From Candidatus Acidiferrum typicum (GTDB lineage Bacteria > Acidobacteriota > Terriglobia > Acidiferrales > UBA7541): 56,340 nt of DNA. The position numbers and the translations under genes are program-made. Below the pieces are notes generated by a model that saw only the letters and a list, made by a program, of their open reading frames with translations, did not search any database and was not told the DNA's origin. Positions 52,890 through 56,340 of the stretch are shown here, piece by piece (the stretch's first letter is position 1; each line of letters begins with the position of its first letter). The stretch covers positions 1 to 56,340 of the forward strand of contig JAOAPV010000120.1 in NCBI GenBank assembly GCA_025463055.1, given 5' to 3'.

Positions 52890-54041
52890 TCAGTCGGGCG
52901 TATTAGCGTTGACTTCCCACTGTGGCAGGTCCTTTTTCCCGAGCATGGCTTCGGCCGCCCATGCGCCTAAGTAAACCGAGAGCGCGACGCCGTGTCCGCT
53001 GTACGCTCCGAGCACAACTACATCGCGATGATGCGCGTGCCGGCGGAACACCGGCTCCCACTTGTCCGCAATCAGAATGGGTCCGCCCCACCGATGGTTT
53101 AAGCGCACATTGCGCAGCACGGGATGCAGATCGCGCACGCGTCTTTCCAGGTCGGCAAGAAGCTCCGCTGGCTGGCCTTCCGCCACATTTAGCGTAAGTA
53201 GCTCCCGCCAATCTTCTAAGTGAACCAATCCGCTCCCGAAAATCACTCGGTTCCGATCAAAAACGCGGCCCCATAAATACGGCAAATCAACCGTGTAAAA
53301 CGGCTTTACTGGCGCGAGTCCTAACGACGAAATTTGTTCCGCGGACAGCGGCTCCGTTGCGACAGCCAACGTGAATTTCGGTTGCGCCTGGCCTGCAAGA
53401 CCGCTCAGTTCCAACGATTCGGCGTTTGTCGCCAGCAGAACGCATCCGGCTCGCACTGGGTTTCCCTGGACATTTAGGACTGGCGATTCCTCAATGCTCA
53501 AGCTCTCAACTGGAGCGTTTTCAAAGATCAGCGCGCCGCGTTTGCTTGCCGCCTGCGCCAAGCCGCTGAGCATCTTGCCTGGATCAATGGTGCCGCCGGG
53601 CACTTCTCGCGTGACGCCCAGAGTGCCCGAATCGTTCCACATGATCGGGGAATTCGGCATCACTCCCTGTCGGCCGATCTCGAATGCGCCGGGGAGCGTC
53701 AGGTCGCAACGAACTTCCAACTCTCGCAAAATGTTGGACAGCCCGCCGAGCACATCGCCGAGGCCCGGCAGCTCTCCGCCCGCCGTTCCCGAGAGCGTCA
53801 TGCCGCCGGTATGTCCACTGGAACCCGCGCCAATGCGGCTCGCTTCAAAGAGCGCCACGCGTTTATTGGGTTCCAAATGCCGCAGCCAAGCGGTTGCGGC
53901 TAAACCCGTAAAGCCTCCGCCGACAACAGCGAAATCAACTTCTTCCGGTACCGTAAGCGGCTCGGAATGGAATCCGATCGTCCAGGGCGGCAAGCCCCAT
54001 GGCGGTATTCGTGCTGCATTTGCGGATAGCGTCGCACCCAT
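52890..54041 (-). CDS. FAD-dependent oxidoreductase (DAO family)
   Basis: 383 aa. The FAD loop is VDFAVVGGGFTGLAATAWL, then FEASRIGAGSSGHTGGM; the C-terminus has GAYSGHGVALSVYLG. It resembles glycine/D-amino-acid oxidases and the gamma-glutamylputrescine oxidase group; substrate unknown. No signal peptide. The gene is monocistronic on the minus strand, divergent from the receiver at 54216. Confidence 0.85.
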   Translation of the reverse strand: MGATLSANAARIPPWGLPPWTIGFHSEPLTVPEEVDFAVVGGGFTGLAATAWLRHLEPNKRVALFEASRIGAGSSGHTGGMTLSGTAGGELPGLGDVLGGLSNILRELEVRCDLTLPGAFEIGRQGVMPNSPIMWNDSGTLGVTREVPGGTIDPGKMLSGLAQAASKRGALIFENAPVESLSIEESPVLNVQGNPVRAGCVLLATNAESLELSGLAGQAQPKFTLAVATEPLSAEQISSLGLAPVKPFYTVDLPYLWGRVFDRNRVIFGSGLVHLEDWRELLTLNVAEGQPAELLADLERRVRDLHPVLRNVRLNHRWGGPILIADKWEPVFRRHAHHRDVVVLGAYSGHGVALSVYLGAWAAEAMLGKKDLPQWEVNANTPD

Positions 54042-54174
54042 GTGTTTAGACAGGCCCTCAGGTTAGATACGCCAGGATAAGGCAAGTTGCGGCCGTCGAC
54101 GACCGCCTTTTGTTTGTTTGCGTTGTGTCACCTACTGAGTCAACCCCTACGTGCAGCAAAAGCTCGATTGAACC

Positions 54175-54210
54175 TTAGGCACCTAACGTGACACGTTGGA
54201 CCTAAGTCCA
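54175..54210 (+). promoter_or_regulatory. Three abutting palindromes just before receiver gene
   Basis: TTAGG-CA-CCTAA (54175-54186), AACGTG-A-CACGTT (54185-54197) and TGGAC-CTAA-GTCCA (54197-54210) share edges and end 5 bp before ATG 54216. They could be operators or a folded mRNA leader masking the weak ribosome site. Confidence 0.5.
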
Positions 54211-54215
54211 GGTCT

Positions 54216-54605
54216 ATGAAGCGAATTCTGATTGCTGACGACAACGCGACGGTAAGGCGCGGCCTACGGGGCGTGATTCAACACCACGAGGATTGGGACG
54301 TGTGTGAGGAGGCCGTCGACGGACGCGATGCAATAGAACAGGCGCGCGAATTGCACCCTGACATTTTGCTGCTCGACCTGGCTATGCCGGGGATGAATGG
54401 GTTCGACACGGCCCGCGAGTTAGCCAAGCTGGAGCCCGACGTGCAAATTCTGCTATGCACCGGTCAGCTCTCGACATTCGTAGTCAGGGAAGCCGAGAAG
54501 ATGGGAATTCAAGGGGCAGTGTCAAAGTCAAAAGTGTCACAGATCACCGACGGAATCGCGGCGCTGCTTCGTCATGAGACATTCTACTGCTGGCCGACTG
54601 ACTAA
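54216..54605 (+). CDS. Receiver-only response regulator (CheY-like)
   Basis: 129 aa with a complete phosphorylation site: D8/D9 (IADDNA), D54 (LLLDLAMPGMNG), T82 (CTGQ) and K104 (VSKSK). It has no output domain, and the short C-terminus ends YCWPTD. It may act by protein-protein contact. The stop overlaps by 4 bp the end of the convergent metallothionein gene. Confidence 0.9.
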   Translation: MKRILIADDNATVRRGLRGVIQHHEDWDVCEEAVDGRDAIEQARELHPDILLLDLAMPGMNGFDTARELAKLEPDVQILLCTGQLSTFVVREAEKMGIQGAVSKSKVSQITDGIAALLRHETFYCWPTD

Positions 54606-54757
54606 ACGATCTTTCCCTTGCAGCCTGTGTGTGGGCAAAGACACTCCAAGTCCGGCGTCTTTTCCATAGCCTCGCACTCCACACTGCAATAGCTGCTACC
54701 TTCAGTTGCCATACAACTACAAGGTGGATGTGCGCATTTCTTGTTTGCTGCCGCCAT
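54602..54757 (-). CDS. Small metallothionein-like Cys-rich protein
   Basis: 51 aa with eight Cys (8, 13, 15, 24, 28, 39, 41, 47) and two His (10, 43). The order CAHPPCSC, YCSVEC, CLCPHTGC matches bacterial SmtA/BmtA-type metallothioneins, which bind Zn, Cd or Cu in the cytosol. AGGAGGATTT before ATG 54757 is an excellent ribosome site. No Ala/Lys bias unlike its neighbours. Convergent with the receiver gene with a 4-bp overlap. Confidence 0.85.
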   Translation of the reverse strand: MAAANKKCAHPPCSCMATEGSSYCSVECEAMEKTPDLECLCPHTGCKGKIV

Positions 54758-54960
54758 AAATCCTCCTAGTTCTAGAAGCTCCTGACCGAGGCGCGTGAGG
54801 ACGCGTTCGCGAAGCAGATAGAATCCAGTTCTTAAAGACCGAATTGTTTAATTCGCCGGTAAGTTTCCGCCCCTCAGAGAGAAACCCTTGCGGCGCGATT
54901 AAGATCGGCTGGCTGGCGAGGGGTGCCGTTCGTGCCATTCGAAAAGTTGCGTGCGGGTGA

Positions 54961-55497
54961 CTAACTTTTGGGGCGCACGCTCATTTCATCTTTTACACTG
55001 TCAGCACCGGCGATCTGTACCGCCTTCGCTTTGACTGCGGTTCTTTCTTCTTCAGATCGCACAGGCCCTTTCAGTGTTACCACGCCGTTTTGCGCGATGA
55101 TCTTGACGTTGTGCGCGTACGTAGAAAGGGATTTGTCGGTGACAACGGACCTTCGTATTTTGCGCGCTAACTCACGGTCCTGCGCTGATTGGCCTTGCTG
55201 GTCCGCGCGCGCTGCCGTGGGAGTATTGCCAGGTCGATTTGCTTCTGTGTTGTCTGGAGTTTGCTGAGGGGTAGGTAACCGTGTTGAGCCCAAGCTAAAC
55301 ATCGCGAGCGATGCAAAAATGGCCATATCTCTTGCCACCCAACTTGGCCAGGACACTTTGCAAAACGATCCGTTGATCACGACGGTTCCTCTCCATACAT
55401 AGGCCAACCCTATGGCCACGCTGGGTCCGGTTCCATACAGCAACGACCCGACGAGAAAGGCCAGAAGACCCCAGCGGCGCTGAAGTTTGCACTCCAT
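54961..55497 (-). CDS. Membrane-anchored BON-domain protein
   Basis: 178 aa from ATG 55497 (GAGAGGA upstream); the frame is open to 55563. Two hydrophobic segments (LLAFLVGSLLYGTGPSVAIGLAYV and MAIFASLAMFSLG) are followed by a Gln/Asn/Pro linker, then a BON domain (about 105-178) with IRRSVVTDKSLSTYAHNVKIIAQNGVVTLKGPVRSEEE. BON domains bind phospholipids or polymers at the envelope. An internal start at ATG 55326 would give a signal peptide instead. Confidence 0.78.
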   Translation of the reverse strand: MECKLQRRWGLLAFLVGSLLYGTGPSVAIGLAYVWRGTVVINGSFCKVSWPSWVARDMAIFASLAMFSLGSTRLPTPQQTPDNTEANRPGNTPTAARADQQGQSAQDRELARKIRRSVVTDKSLSTYAHNVKIIAQNGVVTLKGPVRSEEERTAVKAKAVQIAGADSVKDEMSVRPKS

Positions 55498-55727
55498 TCG
55501 CGCATTCCTCTCGGCTATGGGTTCCGAGCCCATCAAATCATTTAGTCCTTCTTTACAACGCATCGCGGTTAAATAAACGTATCGCGCCCAGACTCTGCGC
55601 CTTGTTACGCACTCATTAGGAAAAGGTTAGAGACATTCGTGTATGGACGCTGCGCCCCCTAACTTCTACCTTCCCAGTAGGCCCGCGAAACGCGAGAGTC
55701 TCGGAGATTGCCAAAAGGAGAGCAGCA

Positions 55728-56285
55728 ATGGAGCACAACGCATTGATGGAATTGTATGTGGACGAGTTGAAGGACCTGTATGACGCGGAAAACCGATTGG
55801 TCAAGGGTCTGCCGAAAGTGGCCAAGGCCGCGACTTCAGAGAAGCTGCGCGCCGCGGTCGAGGAACACTTGGAGCAGACCAAGGGTCATGTCGATCGCCT
55901 AAAAGAGATATTCGACAACATGGGAGAAAAGGCAACCGGTAAGAAGTGCGCCGGCATGATGGGTATCCTCAAAGAGGGTGAGGAGATCATGGATGAGGAT
56001 TACGAGGGCGAGGTCATGGATGCAGCGCTGATTTCGGCAGCGCAGCGCGTCGAGCATTATGAGATCGCGGCTTACGGATGCGTAAGAACCTGGGCGGACT
56101 TGTTGGGTGAAAGCGAAGCCAGCAGCCTATTGGACAAGACACTTGAGGAAGAAAAAGAGACGGACGAGAAGCTCACGCAGTTGGCTGAAGAAATTAACGT
56201 GCAAGCGAAGGAAGCGGGAAGCGAGGAAGGCGAAGAGGGTGAGGAGGAATCACCGCGCGGAAAAGCACGCGGCGCACGAGCCTAA
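55728..56285 (+). CDS. DUF892 (YciE/YciF-like) ferritin-like protein
   Basis: 185 aa. The four-helix bundle carries family motifs ELYVDELKDLYDAENRL, the second-helix E..HLEQTKGHVDRL and QRVEHYEIAAYGCVRTWA with E/H metal ligands, and EEEKETDEKLTQLAEEIN. The C-terminal tail is acidic then basic (SEEGEEGEEESPRGKARG) and disordered. YciE/YciF relatives are stress-induced, often osmotic or stationary-phase. AAAAGGAGAGCAGC precedes the ATG. Confidence 0.88.
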   Translation: MEHNALMELYVDELKDLYDAENRLVKGLPKVAKAATSEKLRAAVEEHLEQTKGHVDRLKEIFDNMGEKATGKKCAGMMGILKEGEEIMDEDYEGEVMDAALISAAQRVEHYEIAAYGCVRTWADLLGESEASSLLDKTLEEEKETDEKLTQLAEEINVQAKEAGSEEGEEGEEESPRGKARGARA

Positions 56286-56340
56286 ATCTCTTGCCGAATC
56301 GCAACTTCCGGCGGCTGGTGTTTGACAAAACATCCGGCCG

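Noticed and set aside
54717-54938. 73-codon minus-strand frame
   Set aside because: Overlaps the metallothionein start and its ribosome site; no coding bias.
1-56340. CRISPR arrays, insertion sequences, phage genes or att sites
   Set aside because: I saw no regularly spaced repeats, transposase or integrase motifs; the wecG repeat is the only sizeable duplicated segment noticed.

Overview
The window looks like chromosomal DNA of an uncultured or cultured member of the Acidobacteriota (Terriglobia-like). This is inferred from gene content, not from a marker gene: a pilMNOPQ type IV pilus operon, secretion-signal proteins of acidobacterial flavour, a very large multi-SLBB polysaccharide export protein, a PAP2-Wzi fusion, DUF899/DinB/SRPBCC genes behind an ArsR repressor, and moderately high GC. 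The genes are compact, with many ATGA, GTGA and TAATG junctions. I see no phage, insertion sequence or CRISPR array.

Layout. (1) 1-8.9 kb, plus strand: tail of a small helix-turn-helix protein, then pilM-pilN-pilO-pilP-pilQ (pilus assembly platform and secretin), an M24 aminopeptidase, accB-accC (acetyl-CoA carboxylase biotin carrier and biotin carboxylase) and thiE. (2) 8.9-21.2 kb, plus strand: two APC amino-acid permeases, a membrane HAMP-SpoIIE phosphatase, a secreted protein of unknown role, an SDR, the NAD(P)HX repair enzyme, tsaE, and an 827-residue protein with a class III nucleotidyl-cyclase-like domain. (3) 21.3 kb: a selenocysteine tRNA (selC). (4) 21.5-26.0 kb, minus strand: a large secreted protein, a ROK sugar kinase and a sugar-porter MFS transporter. 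(5) 26.2-31.3 kb: small membrane proteins, an ArsR-SRPBCC-DinB-(35 aa)-DUF899 group with a palindromic operator-like promoter, a small secreted protein and a degenerate receiver. (6) 31.5-52.6 kb, minus strand: a roughly 21-kb exopolysaccharide cluster read from right to left. Its order is pseudo-receiver, SLBB exporter, PAP2-Wzi fusion, Wzz, NDP-sugar epimerase, WcaJ-type initiating transferase, Wzx flippase, O-antigen-polymerase-like protein, two methyltransferases, GT9, two more methyltransferases, a truncated wecG head, GT2, FkbM methyltransferase and full wecG. It is a Wzx/Wzy-type pathway with unusually many methyltransferases. (7) 52.9-56.3 kb: FAD oxidoreductase, a receiver-only protein preceded by three abutting palindromes, a 51-aa metallothionein convergent with it, a BON-domain protein and a DUF892 ferritin-like protein.

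How it fits together. Regions 1 and 6 both build the cell surface (type IV pili and exopolysaccharide). Region 5 and the right end look like stress or environmental-response modules. The items I would look at first are the cyclase-like protein, selC with a promoter that appears to start at its first base, the wecG head duplication flanking a GT2-FkbM module, the PAP2-Wzi fusion, and several palindromic regulatory regions. All calls were made by eye; no database search was run.
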